64,000 bases of DNA, taken from the NCBI GenBank assembly GCA_040754375.1, contig JBFMCT010000002.1, forward strand, positions 108,058-172,057. Direction: 5' to 3'. This stretch comes from Actinomycetota bacterium (GTDB taxonomy: Bacteria > Actinomycetota > Acidimicrobiia > Acidimicrobiales > AC-14). This document shows, piece by piece, positions 16,859-24,871 of the stretch. The notes beneath the pieces are model-generated. The model did not search any database. It had not been told where the DNA came from and worked only from the letters and a program-made list of their open reading frames with translations. Position numbers and translations under genes: made by a program. Within the stretch, counting starts at the first letter, position 1. Each line of letters begins with the position of its first letter.

Positions 16859-18082
16859 GTGCCCTTCGACCCGTCCTCCGGCGCGATGGACATCCTCATG
16901 GGCCTCGCCGCCTTCTTCACGCTGGTGGCACTGGTCCGTTCGTGGCGGCCCTTCTGGGACGAGGACTTCACCACTGCCGACCGCCGGCTGGCCATCCAGG
17001 TGGCCATATTCCTGGTCCCCCCGGTGGTCGTGCTGCTGCACGAGGTCGGGCACCTGGTCACCGCCCTGGCCGTGGGGGTGGAGGTCACCGGGTTCAGCTA
17101 CGGCCTGTTCCACGGGTCGGTGTCGGTGGCCGGGCTGCGCTCGGCCGAGCAGATCTGGGTGATCGCTATCGCCGGCAACGTGGTCAGTGCCGGCATCGGC
17201 TTGGCCATGGTGGTGGCCGGCGTCCGGTGGTCCGAATGGCGGCGGTCGGTCCGCTACTTGTTGATCGCCGGGGGGATGCTCGAGCTCGTCTTCTCGCTCG
17301 TGCTCTACCCGGCTCTCTCGCTGTCGGCCGACTTTGGCGACTGGGTCATCATCTACAGCCGCCGGACCGAGCTGCTGAGCTGGGTCACCGGCATAATCCA
17401 CGTCGGCTCACTGGTGACCATGGTCGTGTGGTGGCGCCGGCGGGGCAAGGTGCTGCTGTTCACGATCGGCAGTGGCACCGAGAACGAAGTGGCCCGGCTC
17501 CGCCAGGGGATCGAGGCCGACCCTCGCCAGCCCGGGCCCTGGCTGGCCCTGGCTGACTTCTACGCCCGCCGGGGCGAGCTGGGCCTGGCCCGGGGGACGG
17601 TGGAGGAGGCCATCGGGGTGTGCGGCGAGTCCCCCCGGCTGCTGCTCGGCCTGACCCGCCTCAGCATGTTCCAGAGCCGGTGGAACGACGCCGTGACCGC
17701 CGCCCGCCGGGGCCTGGCCTCGACCGACGGCCTGGGCGGCGAAGACGTCCGCCAGCCCCTGTGGGCCAACCTCGCGCTCGCTCTCACCCAGATGGAGCGG
17801 GCCGACCTCGCCCTCGAGGCCTACTCCCACCTGGTGCCACCACTGACCGACGACGTGCGGGTCCGCTACGGCCGCGGCCTCATGCGCATCGAGGCAGGCG
17901 ACACCCTCGGAGGTCGCGCCGACCTCGACGACGTAGTCCGCCGCCTCCCCGAGGGCGACCTGCTCCGCCGCTGGGCCGAAGCCCGCATCGAGGGCCACCC
18001 CCTCCGCGACGCCGAGGACGCCCGGGTCCCGGCCCACGAACGCCGCTCCGGCCCCCCACCGGCCCCCATCGTCGGCGTCTGA
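16859..18082 (+). CDS. membrane protein with HExxH motif and C-terminal TPR repeats
   Basis: A 407-residue protein. The N-terminal half has about five hydrophobic segments, and the second carries VLLHEVGHLVTALAVGVEV. This is an HExxH motif at the membrane, as in M50 site-2-protease-like or DUF3592-like families. I do not see a clear second metal motif (NxxPxxxxDG). The C-terminal half (from about 205) is soluble and built of helical pairs such as PGPWLALADFYARRGELGLA and LWANLALALTQMERADLALE, which read as TPR repeats. An intramembrane protease with a TPR docking domain is a reasonable idea but is not proven. Confidence 0.8.
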   Translation: MPFDPSSGAMDILMGLAAFFTLVALVRSWRPFWDEDFTTADRRLAIQVAIFLVPPVVVLLHEVGHLVTALAVGVEVTGFSYGLFHGSVSVAGLRSAEQIWVIAIAGNVVSAGIGLAMVVAGVRWSEWRRSVRYLLIAGGMLELVFSLVLYPALSLSADFGDWVIIYSRRTELLSWVTGIIHVGSLVTMVVWWRRRGKVLLFTIGSGTENEVARLRQGIEADPRQPGPWLALADFYARRGELGLARGTVEEAIGVCGESPRLLLGLTRLSMFQSRWNDAVTAARRGLASTDGLGGEDVRQPLWANLALALTQMERADLALEAYSHLVPPLTDDVRVRYGRGLMRIEAGDTLGGRADLDDVVRRLPEGDLLRRWAEARIEGHPLRDAEDARVPAHERRSGPPPAPIVGV

Positions 18083-18090
18083 CCCCCAGC

Positions 18091-18104
18091 CGGCGTCAGC
18101 TCGT
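18091..18104 (+). repeat. 14-bp direct repeat, left copy
   Basis: The sequence CGGCGTCAGCTCGT occurs here and again at 19182-19195, on either side of two small secreted-protein genes. It may mark the edge of an inserted segment. Confidence 0.55.
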
Positions 18105-18161
18105 CCCAATCGTCCGCGAGAGGCTATTGCAGATCACAAGAACTCATGATAGTCATGGGAC

Positions 18162-18785
18162 ATGCGGGGCGGGCGGGCGGTCGTAGCTACGGCAGTCGTG
18201 GCTTTGTCAACACTTGGAGGCTGTGCTGACCGGACTTCGCCGACGGTGACACAGCCCACGGCGACCGTCGGGACCGCTCCCGCGGCGGTGACAACCACCA
18301 ATCCCTCGGACGTTCCGGTGGAGATTGACGTTCCTTACCTCAATCGCATCCTCGCGTCACTCGATGCCGCGACCGGCGAAGTAGTGCGGCTGGTGGTCGC
18401 GACCAAGGCCCTACCCCGCGAGGGCTACGAGAGATTGCAGGCGCTCTACGCCACGGACGAGCTGTTCGATCTTTCCCTGGGCTCGCTGTCGCGTGAGATC
18501 TCGAGGGGCGTACCGGGTTATCGGGACCCGCCAGGGGATGCGTCCACAGTCGTCGTCGACCTGATCACGGGCCGACCGACGTGCGCGTTCGCACGGGTAT
18601 CCCGCGACTACTCGGCCGTTTCCACGGTTGCCCCACCATCCCCGGCCGAGCTGTGGGTTGCGATCACTCCCACGGACCCTGCACGTGACCAGCTTCGCCT
18701 CAACCCCGTCGGTTGGGCCTATCTGTACGAAGGAACCTCCAGCAGCTTCGGTCCGCCCAGCGAGGACCCATGCACCGGAAGATGA
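18162..18785 (+). CDS. lipoprotein of unknown function
   Basis: A 207-residue protein with a lipoprotein signal peptide: an Arg-containing n-region, the core VVATAVVALSTLG, and the lipobox LGGC. A Thr/Pro linker follows, then a globular domain (about residues 50-205) with YLNRILASLDAATGEVVRL. I do not recognise the domain. Its base composition is visibly less GC-biased than the neighbours. The gene overlaps the next one by 16 bases, so the two form a unit, and together they lie between 14-bp direct repeats. Confidence 0.75.
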   Translation: MRGGRAVVATAVVALSTLGGCADRTSPTVTQPTATVGTAPAAVTTTNPSDVPVEIDVPYLNRILASLDAATGEVVRLVVATKALPREGYERLQALYATDELFDLSLGSLSREISRGVPGYRDPPGDASTVVVDLITGRPTCAFARVSRDYSAVSTVAPPSPAELWVAITPTDPARDQLRLNPVGWAYLYEGTSSSFGPPSEDPCTGR

Positions 18786-19177
18786 CGGTGAGGCTATCCG
18801 TCATGACGGCGGTGTTCCTAGGTGGGCCCTTCTTCCTATCTGTGGCGGTGGCATCGCCAAAGCTCCAATGTTACCCGAGCCACGATGGGGCGGGAATGTG
18901 GTGTAAGGGGGAGGATGGTGGTGAGTACTTTGTCCCGCAAAACGCGTCCAAGCCCGAAGGGGGTACGGGATCGCCGGGATCCTCGACAACCTACGTTGCT
19001 TATGACCGAGTCGTAGAGGGCGCCGACGGGGAGCCATGCGTTACTCGCGGGCACTATCGGGAGGGAAGGGAACTTCCAGATGACGCCGACCCAGGCGAGA
19101 TCCCCTCACAGGACAGAATTCCTGGGGCAGGTGGTTATAGCAACTTCTACGAAATACAGGCGGTCGTTGGTGGTTAG
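18770..19177 (+). CDS. small secreted protein of unknown function
   Basis: A 135-residue protein with a classical signal peptide (core VMTAVFLGGPFFLSVAVA, likely cleavage after ASP-like residues near 26). The mature part is about 105 residues and acidic to neutral, with three Cys (LQCYP, MWCKG, EPCVTRG), suggesting an exported small domain. It overlaps the preceding lipoprotein gene by 16 bases. The ATG at 18770 is preferred, and ATG at 18782 is possible. No family is recognised. Codon use is less GC-skewed than in flanking genes, consistent with transfer. Confidence 0.7.
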   Translation: MHRKMTVRLSVMTAVFLGGPFFLSVAVASPKLQCYPSHDGAGMWCKGEDGGEYFVPQNASKPEGGTGSPGSSTTYVAYDRVVEGADGEPCVTRGHYREGRELPDDADPGEIPSQDRIPGAGGYSNFYEIQAVVGG

Positions 19178-19181
19178 GCGG

Positions 19182-19195
19182 CGGCGTCAGCTCGT
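19182..19195 (+). repeat. 14-bp direct repeat, right copy
   Basis: This is the second copy of CGGCGTCAGCTCGT, 1,091 bases after the first. The pair encloses the two overlapping secreted-protein genes. Confidence 0.55.
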
Positions 19196-19200
19196 TTCGG

Positions 19201-20193
19201 CTAGGCGGGTCCGATGATGGGGAGGGGCTGGAGGAGGGGGACGATCTCCTGCTCGGTGGCGACGTTGTCGAAGCGGGCCTGGATGACCCCGTCGGCGCCG
19301 ATGACGAAGACCCAGGGTTCGTTGAGGTTGCCCTCGCGCAGGAGCCAGTCGGCGGCCGCCCGGTTGATGGTCTGGTTCTGGAAGTCGCGCCAGATCTCGA
19401 TGTGGACGAAGCTGGCCCGGTCGCCGTAGGTGTGGGCCAGGTCGGCGATCATCTCGGTGATGGGCCCGCAGAAGCGGCTCACGCAGTAGACGGGCGTCGA
19501 GAAGACCACGACCGCCGGGCGACCGGCGGCCAGGGCGGCGGCCACCGTGGTCGAGTGGATGTGGGGGTCGGGCACCTCGCCCCCGGCCGCCGCCCGGGAG
19601 TCGATGGCCCCCCGGGGGGCGTCGGTCGAGGCGATGGTGAGGTTCTCGGTGGCCAAGGCGGGCTCGCCCACCGTCGGGACGATGTTGCGCTCGCCCACCG
19701 TGAAGGCGGCCGTGGTGGTGCGCTCCCGGCCGGCCACGTCGGCCGTCACCTCGACCTGGTAGATGCCCGCCTTGGGGAACGTGGCCTGGGCCGAGTACAC
19801 GCCCCGCACCTCCGAGCCGGACGCCAACTGGGGTGAGGCGGGGGCGGGGGAGGGCACCACCACGCCCGGCACGGGCAGGAAGCGGCCGGCCACGGGCGCC
19901 CCGAAGGTGCCCTCCTCGCGGGCCTGGGCCGTGCCCAGGTAGGCGAACCGGAGCTGCACCGACCCGAAGACGACGAACCGCTGGTCGTTGGAGATGACAC
20001 CCACCAGCAGGCGCGACGGCCCCCCGGCGGCGATGTCGAAGCTGGCGACCTCGGCGTTGATGTCCTCGGGGTCGGGCTGGCCGGTCGAGGACGTCCCGTC
20101 ACCGCCGCAGGCGGCCGCCACCAGGGCGAGAACCAAGGCGGCGGCCACGGCCGGGACGCGCCTGCGGACGAGATGCCGGGAGGAGGAGTCCAT
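19201..20193 (-). CDS. thioredoxin-like lipoprotein
   Basis: A 330-residue lipoprotein. The signal peptide ends in the lipobox VAAAC, and a Gly/Thr linker follows. An immunoglobulin-like middle part (about 50-170, FPKAGIYQVEVTADVAGRE) leads to a C-terminal thioredoxin-like domain with VVVFSTPVYCVSRFCGP. Its two Cys are separated by four residues instead of the usual CxxC. The end (EPWVFVIGADGVIQARFDNV) matches the thioredoxin beta strands. A periplasmic-side redox role is likely but the substrate is unknown. The ATG at 20193 is preferred over one 27 bases upstream because it sits directly before the signal peptide. Confidence 0.82.
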   Translation of the reverse strand: MDSSSRHLVRRRVPAVAAALVLALVAAACGGDGTSSTGQPDPEDINAEVASFDIAAGGPSRLLVGVISNDQRFVVFGSVQLRFAYLGTAQAREEGTFGAPVAGRFLPVPGVVVPSPAPASPQLASGSEVRGVYSAQATFPKAGIYQVEVTADVAGRERTTTAAFTVGERNIVPTVGEPALATENLTIASTDAPRGAIDSRAAAGGEVPDPHIHSTTVAAALAAGRPAVVVFSTPVYCVSRFCGPITEMIADLAHTYGDRASFVHIEIWRDFQNQTINRAAADWLLREGNLNEPWVFVIGADGVIQARFDNVATEQEIVPLLQPLPIIGPA

Positions 20194-20223
20194 CGCTGAC
20201 CGATCGTACGCGCCGGGCACGAC

Positions 20224-20829
20224 CTAGGGCATTCGGCGGCCATCCGCGGGCACCAGCCGCCGCAGGGCCCGCAGCGAACCGGTCCCCGCGGCCGGCTCCT
20301 CGCGGAACTCTCCGGACGCCACCGCCCGCTGGTAGACCTCGAAGGGGGCCGGGCCTCCCTCGGCGGGGTCGGCGAACACGTCGTGCAGCGCCAGCCAGCC
20401 CCCGAGGGCCACCCATGGGGCCCAGGCTTCGTAGTCACCATGGACCTCGGCCCGGGAGTGGCCGCCGTCCACGAAGACCAGCCCGAGGGCCGTCCCCCAG
20501 TGCCGGGCCACGGTGACCGACGAGCCCACGACGGCGATCACCGTGGCCTCCAGGCCGGCCCCGTCGACCGTCCGCCGGAAGTGGGGGAGGGTGTCGATGC
20601 GGCCCGTCCCGGGGTCGACGACAGCCGGGTCGTGGTGCTCCCAGCCGGCCTGGAGCTCCTCGGACCCCCGGTGGTGGTCGACGGCGAACAGCACGGTCCC
20701 GGCCTCCTCGGCCGCCGAGCCCAAGTAGATCGCCGACTTGCCGCACCACGACCCCACCTCCAGCAAGGGCCCGACGCCGGCCGCCCGCCGGCCCAGCTCG
20801 TAAAGAGCCATGCCCTCGCCTTCGGGCAT
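20224..20829 (-). CDS. class I SAM-dependent methyltransferase
   Basis: A protein of at least 201 residues with a Rossmann methyltransferase fold: PLLEVGSWCGKSAIYLG (motif I), LFAVDHHRG (acidic end of strand 2), GLVFVDGGHSRAEVHGDYEAW and GGWLALHDVF. This is the CmcI/macrocin-O-methyltransferase-like arrangement. The substrate is unknown. The ATG at 20829 is the only standard start, but in-frame sequence upstream (RLAQAHRARGF before MPEGEGMALYEL) looks like real protein. A CTG at 20874, overlapping the gtrA TGA, could be the true start. It lies downstream of gtrA on the same strand. Confidence 0.85.
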   Translation of the reverse strand: MPEGEGMALYELGRRAAGVGPLLEVGSWCGKSAIYLGSAAEEAGTVLFAVDHHRGSEELQAGWEHHDPAVVDPGTGRIDTLPHFRRTVDGAGLEATVIAVVGSSVTVARHWGTALGLVFVDGGHSRAEVHGDYEAWAPWVALGGWLALHDVFADPAEGGPAPFEVYQRAVASGEFREEPAAGTGSLRALRRLVPADGRRMP

Positions 20830-20870
20830 GAAGCCACGGGCCCGGTGGGCCTGCGCCAGCCGGTCGGACC

Positions 20871-21374
20871 TCAGCTGGGGATGCCGCTCCGGCCGTCGAG
20901 GGCAGCGGGTAGGTCGTCAGGGTGGTTGGCGAACAGCAGCTTGTTGAGCACGATGAACTTGGCCACCCACAGGACGCCGAAGGCCCCCAGAGAGGAGGCC
21001 ATGACGATCATCGTGGTCAGCAAGTGCGAGGTCGTCACACCCGCGGCCCACGTCTCGGCCAGGTCGGCCGCGATGGTGGAGAAAGCCAGGCCCAACAGGG
21101 CCATGGCCCAGAAGGGCACGACCTCCTTGAACAGCCGCGAGCGGCCCCGCTTGCCCCAGGCCCAGGCCCGGTTGAGGTAGTAGGACGGCACGGCCGACAG
21201 GCACACGGCCCACACGTTGGCCGTGCGGGCCGGCCACTTCAGCAGGCCGAAGGCGATGAACAGCAGGATCTGGCTGATAACCACCGAGATGACCGACACC
21301 ATGCTGTAGCGCACCCACTTGCGCCCCTCCGTGGTGCGCGACCACGTGAGCACGGTGTCGATCCGACGTTTCAC
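20871..21374 (-). CDS. GtrA family membrane protein
   Basis: A 167-residue protein with four hydrophobic helices (SMVSVISVVISQILLFIAFG, the AVCLSAVPSYYLNRAWAWGK region, FWAMALLGLAFSTIAADLAE, and LLTTMIVMASSLGAFGVLWV). It carries the GtrA/DPMS signature YYLNRAWAWGKRG. GtrA proteins are thought to flip polyprenyl-linked sugars for cell-wall glycan decoration. The GTG at 21374 follows a TACGAT -10 box by 8 bases. The short gap to the moxR start shows a divergent promoter region. A methyltransferase gene follows. Confidence 0.9.
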   Translation of the reverse strand: MKRRIDTVLTWSRTTEGRKWVRYSMVSVISVVISQILLFIAFGLLKWPARTANVWAVCLSAVPSYYLNRAWAWGKRGRSRLFKEVVPFWAMALLGLAFSTIAADLAETWAAGVTTSHLLTTMIVMASSLGAFGVLWVAKFIVLNKLLFANHPDDLPAALDGRSGIPS

Positions 21375-21381
21375 TGTACGG

Positions 21382-21387
21382 ATCGTA
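21382..21387 (-). promoter_or_regulatory. -10 box TACGAT for gtrA-family gene
   Basis: On the minus strand TACGAT ends 8 bases before the GTG at 21374, with no Shine-Dalgarno sequence. The transcript is predicted to be leaderless. Confidence 0.45.
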
Positions 21388-21426
21388 TCGGCCGATCGCG
21401 CCCTGGGATAAAGCGGTCCTTCGCGG

Positions 21427-21432
21427 TAGCGT
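21427..21432 (+). promoter_or_regulatory. -10 box TAGCGT for moxR operon
   Basis: TAGCGT ends 9 bases before the ATG at 21441, with no ribosome-binding site in between. Confidence 0.45.
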
Positions 21433-21440
21433 CGCCGGCA

Positions 21441-22532
21441 ATGAGCCAGGCCACCGCGGTCGAGGCGCTCGGGGTCGCCGTGGCCGCCCGGGTGCCGGTC
21501 CTTCTGTGGGGTGCGCCGGGTACCGGCAAGACCTCCACGATCCGGGCCATGGCCGACGCCCTGGGCTGGCCCCTGGAGACGGTCATCGCCGCCATCCGGG
21601 AGCCATCGGACTTCGCCGGCCTGCCGGTGGTCACCGCCGGCGACGTCCACATGGCCCCGCCCCGGTGGGCGCAGCGCCTGGCGGCCGCCGGCCACGGCCT
21701 GCTGTTCCTCGACGAGATATCCACTGCACCACCGGCCGTACAGGCCGCGCTGCTGCGAGTGGTGCTCGAACGGGTGGTGGGCGACCTCGACCTGCCCCCC
21801 GACGTGGTCGTGGTGGCCGCCGCCAACCCCCCCGAGCAGGCAGCCGACGGCTGGGACCTGTCCGCTCCCCTGGCCAACCGGTTCTGCCACCTCGACTGGG
21901 AGGTCGAGCCGGCGGTGTTCGCCCAGGGCCTGGTCGCGGGCTTCGAGGTGCCGAAGGTACCGGTCCTGCCCGAAGGCTGGGAGGACCGCATCAGCTACAC
22001 CCGTGGCCTGGTGGCCGGCTTCTTGGGCGTCCGCCCCGGGCTGGCGGTCGACGTGCCCACCGACGCCGCCCGGTCGGGCCGGGGCTGGCCCAGCCCCCGG
22101 ACGTGGGACATGGCGGCCCGCCTGTGGGCCGCGGCGGACGCCGCCGGAGCCTCCACCGAGGCCGTGACCGCCCTGGTCATCGGGGCGGTGGGCGAGGGAG
22201 CGGGCGTAGAGCTGCTCATGTGGGAGATCGAGATGGACCTCCCCGACCCCGAGAAGGTGCTGGCCGACCCCGAGGGCTTCGAGCTACCCGAGCGCGGTGA
22301 CCGGGTGCACGCCGTGCTGGCGTCGGTGGCCGCCGCGGTGGCCGCCAACCCCACCCTCGACCGCTGGCTGGCGGGCTGGAAGGTGCTGGGCCGGGCCGGC
22401 GAAGCGACCCCCGACGTGGGGGCCGTGGCCGCCCGGGCGCTGGTGAAGTGCCGGCCCCCCAAGGCCCCCGCCCCCCCAGAGGCCAAACTGTTCGCCCCGC
22501 TGCTGGCCGACGTCCGCTGGCAGCAGCACTGA
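21441..22532 (+). CDS. MoxR-type AAA+ ATPase
   Basis: A 363-residue AAA+ ATPase. It shows Walker A GAPGTGKTST, Walker B GLLFLDEISTAPPAVQAALL, sensor 1 VVVAAANPPE and an arginine-finger region in LSAPLANRFCHLDW. MoxR ATPases act as chaperones that mature metalloenzymes or protein complexes together with von Willebrand A proteins. It is the first gene of a three-gene operon with a VWA/DUF2201 protein and an unknown protein. The client protein is not apparent from the neighbourhood. Confidence 0.92.
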   Translation: MSQATAVEALGVAVAARVPVLLWGAPGTGKTSTIRAMADALGWPLETVIAAIREPSDFAGLPVVTAGDVHMAPPRWAQRLAAAGHGLLFLDEISTAPPAVQAALLRVVLERVVGDLDLPPDVVVVAAANPPEQAADGWDLSAPLANRFCHLDWEVEPAVFAQGLVAGFEVPKVPVLPEGWEDRISYTRGLVAGFLGVRPGLAVDVPTDAARSGRGWPSPRTWDMAARLWAAADAAGASTEAVTALVIGAVGEGAGVELLMWEIEMDLPDPEKVLADPEGFELPERGDRVHAVLASVAAAVAANPTLDRWLAGWKVLGRAGEATPDVGAVAARALVKCRPPKAPAPPEAKLFAPLLADVRWQQH

Positions 22533-22551
22533 CCGCCGGGGGTCGCTGGCC

Positions 22552-23760
22552 ATGATCGCCAAGCTGGCCGTAGCCCGCCTGTGGGCCGTCGAGCGCCACC
22601 CCTACATGGCCTCGGCCCTGTGGGCCTTCCACGTGGTCGAGTCCCCCGGGATCGGGCGGGTGGCCGTCGACGAGGCCTGGCGCCTCTACGTCGACCCGGC
22701 GGTGATCGAGCGCGAGAGCGTGCCCGTGCTCGGGAGCCTGCTCGTCCACCACGCCGGGCACCTGCTGCGCGACCACGCCGGCCGGGCCCGAAGCCTGGGG
22801 GTCGACCAGCGCCTGTCGCGGGACTGGGCGCTGGCCGCCGACGCCGAGATCAACGACGACCTGATCGCCTCGGGTCTGCGGTTGCCGACCGAGGACCTGG
22901 TCGAGCCCCACCGGCTGGGCTGGGAGACGGGCCGGCTGGCCGAGGAGTACTTCGCGGCCCGGGAGCACCGCCACGACGACGACGAGCTCGACCCCGACTG
23001 CGGCAGCGGGGCCGACGCCCTGGCCCGCGACTGGGAGATGAGCGGCGAGCAGTCGAGCGGGGTGCCCCCCGGGGAGCGCCGCCTGCTGCGGGCCCAGGTG
23101 GCCAGCGACGTGTTGCGTTTCCAGCGCGAAGGCGTGGGACGGCTGTCGGCCGGCTGGCAGCGCTGGGCCGAGGACCAGCTCGAGCCCAAGGTCGACTGGC
23201 GGCGGGTGCTGGCCGCCGAGGTCCGCAAGGGGCTGAGCGCCGTCTCGGGGCGGGTGGACTACACCTACCGGCGCCCGTCGCGTCGGGCCGGTGCCGTGGT
23301 GGGGGTGGTCCTGCCCGCCATGGAGAGGCCGACACCGGAGGTGGCCGTGCTGTGCGACACGTCGGGCAGCATGGACGAGCAACTCCTGGCCCAGGTGCTG
23401 GCCGAGGTCGACGGGCTACTCAAGGGTGTGGGGCTGGGCCGCAACCGCCTCCAGGTGCTGTCGGTGGACGCGGCCGTGCAGACCGTCCAGCGGGTGGCCA
23501 CCGCCCGGTCGCTGCGCCTGCGGGGCGGCGGAGGTACCGACATGACCGTGGGCATCGAAGCGGCCGCCAAGCTGAGGCCCCGGCCCTCGGTGCTGGTCGT
23601 GCTGACCGACGGGCTGACGCCGTGGCCCGCCGACCCCCCCAAGGGAATGGCCGTGGTGGTCGGGCTCATCGAAGGCGAGTCGGTGCGCCGGGGCCGGGCG
23701 TGGGCGCCGCCCGCCTGGGCGCGGGTCGTCCGCATCGGCGATGCCGGCATGGCGGCCTAG
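22552..23760 (+). CDS. VWA-like / DUF2201 putative metallopeptidase protein
   Basis: A 402-residue two-domain protein. The N-terminal domain has VHHAGHLLRDHAGR and AADAEINDDLIA, as in the DUF2201 putative metallopeptidase family. The usual HExxH is HHxxH here, so the catalytic Glu seems to be missing and peptidase activity is doubtful. The C-terminal domain (from about residue 265) is VWA-like, with the MIDAS motif CDTSGSMDEQ, a Thr in GGGGTDMTVG and VLTDGLTPW. It partners the MoxR ATPase encoded 20 bases upstream. The pair probably forms a metal-insertion or remodelling machine. Confidence 0.88.
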   Translation: MIAKLAVARLWAVERHPYMASALWAFHVVESPGIGRVAVDEAWRLYVDPAVIERESVPVLGSLLVHHAGHLLRDHAGRARSLGVDQRLSRDWALAADAEINDDLIASGLRLPTEDLVEPHRLGWETGRLAEEYFAAREHRHDDDELDPDCGSGADALARDWEMSGEQSSGVPPGERRLLRAQVASDVLRFQREGVGRLSAGWQRWAEDQLEPKVDWRRVLAAEVRKGLSAVSGRVDYTYRRPSRRAGAVVGVVLPAMERPTPEVAVLCDTSGSMDEQLLAQVLAEVDGLLKGVGLGRNRLQVLSVDAAVQTVQRVATARSLRLRGGGGTDMTVGIEAAAKLRPRPSVLVVLTDGLTPWPADPPKGMAVVVGLIEGESVRRGRAWAPPAWARVVRIGDAGMAA

Positions 23761-23771
23761 GCCCGCTGGCG

Positions 23772-24554
23772 ATGGCCCGGCGCGAGCGTTGGTACCAGTA
23801 CTTGCCAGCGGTCACGGCCACCGTCCCGTGCGAAGGCGACGAACACCACGTCACATGGCGCTGGGGCAAGTTCAAGCTCGACGACCACGACCTGGCGGCC
23901 GAGCGGGCCATGCTCGTGCTCGGGGGGGAGGCGTGCGGCTGCCTGCGGGCCCTGCGCCTGTGGGCCAGCCTGTTCGGGATGCGTCCCGAGCAGTTCGGGG
24001 AGATGCGCCGGTGGATGGGCGAGGACGCCGCCCTGGTGCCCCGGGAGTTGGACGTGCCTCGCGAGGTGGGCATGGCCCTGAGCCTGGAGCGGGCCTGGAA
24101 GAAGTCGCTCTACCTCGAGCGCCAGGGCCCCCTGCTGGAGCGGTTCGTCAAAGAGCGCGCCCTGCCCGCCTTCCGGGCCCACCTAACGGCCGAGAAGCAG
24201 AGGTTCGGGGCACGCATCATCCGGGGCGCCCAGGTGCGCCACGTGCCCGCCAACCAGGCGCCGGCCGTCGAGGGCCGCATCGACACGGTGTCGGTTTCGG
24301 CCACCGCGACCCTCTCGAGCGACTGGGTGGTCAATGTGTGGGCGCGCGGCCTGGCCGAGGTCGAGGGAGGGTTCGTTCTGGAGGCCTTCGGCCCGGGAAG
24401 CCGCCCAGGCTCGCTGGCTGCCCGCGCCGCCGTATGGCGGGAGCAGCCTCGTTCGCCAGGGGTGGCCGAGCCTGTGGCCGTCGCCCTCGACGTCGTCCGT
24501 GACCCGGCCACCGCGGCCTGGCGGCTGGTCGAACCCCTCAGCCCCGACGCCTAG
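23772..24554 (+). CDS. unknown protein, third gene of MoxR/VWA operon
   Basis: A 260-residue soluble protein with no signal peptide. It begins WYQYLPAVTATVPCEGDEHHVTWRWGKF in two adjacent segments, with a Cys and paired His residues. It then has GGEACGCLRALRLWASLFG (three Cys close together) and a long basic helical region (LERAWKKSLYLERQ). The second half is beta-rich. I do not recognise a family. It starts 11 bases after the VWA gene and is likely an accessory subunit or client of the MoxR system. Cys/His clusters near the start could bind metal. Confidence 0.8.
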   Translation: MARRERWYQYLPAVTATVPCEGDEHHVTWRWGKFKLDDHDLAAERAMLVLGGEACGCLRALRLWASLFGMRPEQFGEMRRWMGEDAALVPRELDVPREVGMALSLERAWKKSLYLERQGPLLERFVKERALPAFRAHLTAEKQRFGARIIRGAQVRHVPANQAPAVEGRIDTVSVSATATLSSDWVVNVWARGLAEVEGGFVLEAFGPGSRPGSLAARAAVWREQPRSPGVAEPVAVALDVVRDPATAAWRLVEPLSPDA

Positions 24555-24871
24555 TCCGACGGCGCGAGCGCCAGCGAGCCGGGCGGGGATGGGGGAGCAC
24601 GGCGAAGCCGTGCGTCGGGGGCGCAGCCCCCGCGGCAACCAGGCGCTTGTGCGGAGCGCAAGCGCCGCCCGACGGCGCGAGCGCCAGCGGGCCGGGCGGG
24701 GATGGGGGAGCACGGCGAAGCCGTGCGTCGGGGGCGCAGCCCCCGCGGCAACCGGTCGCTTGCGTCCCCAAGTCGAGAACAGGTTGCGGCCCCCAGGGCA
24801 ACTAGAATCTTCCCTCCGCCCTTGCGGGCGGGGACCCGCTGGCAACCCGACGCACAAGGACTCACGAGCAC
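24555..24871 (+). repeat. tandem 85-bp hairpin-rich repeat region
   Basis: The gap between the MoxR operon and helD has two 85-base copies at 24556-24640 and 24669-24753 that differ at one position. Each copy holds three small perfect hairpins: GGCGC-GA-GCGCC, GCACGGC-GAA-GCCGTGC and CGGGGGC-GCA-GCCCCCG. A fourth (24642-24666) has the loop GGA. The triloops are all GNA. The array could end transcription of the operon or be a REP-like mobile repeat. The rest of the gap contains the helD leader, with AAGGA at 24856-24860. Confidence 0.8.

Noticed and set aside
14447..17401. A very long open antisense frame (about 980 codons) across the kinase, reductase and membrane-protein genes
   Set aside because: It is Arg/Gly/Pro-rich shadow sequence typical of high-GC DNA and it overlaps three well-supported genes.
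21375..21440. Short palindrome ATCGGCCGAT in the gtrA/moxR promoter region
   Set aside because: A 10-base palindrome is expected by chance in such GC-rich DNA and it shows no extended symmetry.
24556..24753. Direct repeats considered as a CRISPR array
   Set aside because: There are only two copies, they are 85 bases long with a 28-base gap, hairpin-rich, and no cas gene is present.
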